The position numbers and the translations under genes are program-made. This document shows positions 4,120-5,188 of a stretch of DNA of 5,188 nt, in pieces; within the stretch, counting starts at the first letter, position 1; each line of letters begins with the position of its first letter. The notes beneath the pieces are model-generated. The model was not told the DNA's origin and ran no database searches. It worked only from the letters and a program-made list of their open reading frames with translations. The DNA is taken from the NCBI GenBank assembly GCA_946055445.1, contig CAMGGF010000110.1, positions 1 to 5,188 of the forward strand. Direction: 5' to 3'. The DNA comes from an uncultured Ruminococcus sp. (GTDB lineage: Bacteria > Bacillota > Clostridia > Oscillospirales > Acutalibacteraceae).

Positions 4120-5188
4120 TTGGCAAAAGCGAAATATGTGCTTGCGCTTGACCAGGGCACAACCAGTTCACGCGCCATTTTATTTGACAAACGCGGCAAC
4201 ATTGTGGCAAAATCCCAACACGAATTTAATCAGATTTATCCGATGCCCGGTTGGGTGGAACACAATGCGATGGAAATTCTCTATTCGCAGTTTCAGGCGG
4301 TTACAGAGGTTATTTCCGCCAACCGCATTTTCACCTCGGACATTGCCGCGATTGGTATTACCAATCAGCGCGAAACCACGATTTTGTGGGACAAAGGCAC
4401 AGGCAAGCCGATTTACAACGCGATTGTGTGGCAATGCCGCCGCACTGCCGAACTTTGCGAAGACATCAAAAAAGACGAGGAACTGACCGCGTATATACAG
4501 GAACATACCGGTCTTGTGGTGGACGCGTACTTTTCCGCAACCAAAATCAAATGGGTGCTTGACAATGTGCCGGGTGCGCGTATTTTGGCGGACGCGGGGC
4601 AACTGCTGTTCGGCACGGTGGAAACTTGGCTGATTTGGAATTTAACCGGCGGTAAAGTACATATTACGGACTATTCCAACGCCTCGCGCACGATGCTGTT
4701 CGATGTTGATAAACTTTGCTGGGACGAACACATTTGCAACGCGTTAAATATCCCGATGAACATTTTGCCGAAACCCGTTCCGTCAAGCCAAGTGTACGGC
4801 GAAGTTGCCCCCGGAATTTTGGGGTTTGAAGATATTGTCGGCGTACCGATTGCCGGCGCAATCGGTGACCAACCCGCCGCGCTGTTCGGGCAAGGCTGTT
4901 TCGAGCCCGGACAGGCGAAAAACACTTACGGCACGGGCTGTTTCTTACTGATGAACACGGGCGAAACCCGCGTACAGTCCAAAAACAACCTTGTTACAGG
5001 TGTTGCATGGGGCATCGGCGACAAGGTAGAATACGCCATTGAGGGCTCGGCATTCAACGCAGGTTCTGTCATTAAATGGCTGCGGGACGATTTACGGCTG
5101 ATTGACTCCGCACGCCGCTGTGACGAATTGGCGGAAAGTGTGGAAAACGCCAACGGCATCTATTTTGTGCCTGCCTTTACGGGGCTCG
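4120..5188 (+). CDS. glpK: Glycerol kinase, partial (runs off right edge)
   Basis: Cytosolic FGGY-family kinase that converts glycerol and ATP to glycerol 3-phosphate. The frame is open from TTG 4120 to the window end, 356 codons of the usual roughly 500. Visible motifs, with counterparts known from E. coli GlpK: LDQGTTSSRA (10-19, phosphate loop), the glycerol contacts Arg84-Glu85 in TNQRET (81-86), Trp104 in WQCRRT, Tyr137 in DAYFSATKIKW, and Asp250-Gln251 in IGDQPAALFGQ (248-258); also GWVEHN (44-49), TDYSNASRTMLFD (183-195) and NTYGTGCF (268-275). The loop at about 230-240 (PGILGFEDIVG) has no histidine, unlike Firmicute GlpKs activated by HPr phosphorylation. No glpF, glpD or glpO is present in the window; downstream genes are not visible. 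It may be cotranscribed with the GH20-like gene. Without TTG it could start at GTG 4111. Confidence 0.96.
   Translation, partial: MAKAKYVLALDQGTTSSRAILFDKRGNIVAKSQHEFNQIYPMPGWVEHNAMEILYSQFQAVTEVISANRIFTSDIAAIGITNQRETTILWDKGTGKPIYNAIVWQCRRTAELCEDIKKDEELTAYIQEHTGLVVDAYFSATKIKWVLDNVPGARILADAGQLLFGTVETWLIWNLTGGKVHITDYSNASRTMLFDVDKLCWDEHICNALNIPMNILPKPVPSSQVYGEVAPGILGFEDIVGVPIAGAIGDQPAALFGQGCFEPGQAKNTYGTGCFLLMNTGETRVQSKNNLVTGVAWGIGDKVEYAIEGSAFNAGSVIKWLRDDLRLIDSARRCDELAESVENANGIYFVPAFTGL

Noticed and set aside
4136..4616. Several open frames on both strands overlapping the first part of glpK.
   Set aside because: They are shadows of glpK, whose continuous frame from 4120 carries all expected kinase motifs.

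Overview
The window looks like chromosomal DNA from a low-to-mid-GC Firmicute, most likely an Oscillospirales (Clostridium cluster IV)-type gut anaerobe. The evidence is the gene order SRP RNA - dnaX - ybaB/ebfC - recR, which matches the Bacillus/Clostridium scr-dnaX-yaaK-recR block. Strong purine-rich Shine-Dalgarno sequences, a TTG start and a GC-rich palindromic intergenic repeat of a kind common in such genomes fit as well. The genus cannot be fixed from the sequence alone.

Layout. Positions 1-166 hold no gene. They contain an edge hairpin and a composite of three GC-rich palindromes with matching inverted ends, lying just past the 3' end of recR. From 167 to 2830 the minus strand carries recR, ybaB and dnaX as a compact unit transcribed right to left: dnaX to ybaB is a 37 bp gap, and ybaB to recR overlaps by one base (TAATG). 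Upstream of dnaX, at about 2857-2997 on the minus strand, lies a bacterial SRP RNA with a clear sigma-A-type promoter. The RNA ends in U6 only 7 nt before the dnaX ribosome binding site.

A second promoter fires the other way, about 23 bp from the first, and drives a 311-codon gene (3135-4070). This gene derives from a glycoside hydrolase family 20 beta-hexosaminidase but lacks the whole catalytic middle of the barrel. After a 49 bp gap comes glycerol kinase (glpK), which starts at TTG 4120 and runs off the right edge.

How the genes relate. The minus-strand block is housekeeping: protein targeting (SRP RNA), replication clamp loading (DnaX), nucleoid association (YbaB) and recombinational repair (RecR). 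No dnaX promoter is visible between the SRP RNA and dnaX, so the operon probably relies on read-through from the SRP RNA promoter. The plus-strand pair is metabolic or accessory. The most unusual item is the hollowed-out GH20 gene: its reading frame, promoter and ribosome binding site are intact, but every catalytic motif of the family is missing. I found no clearly new multi-gene system.
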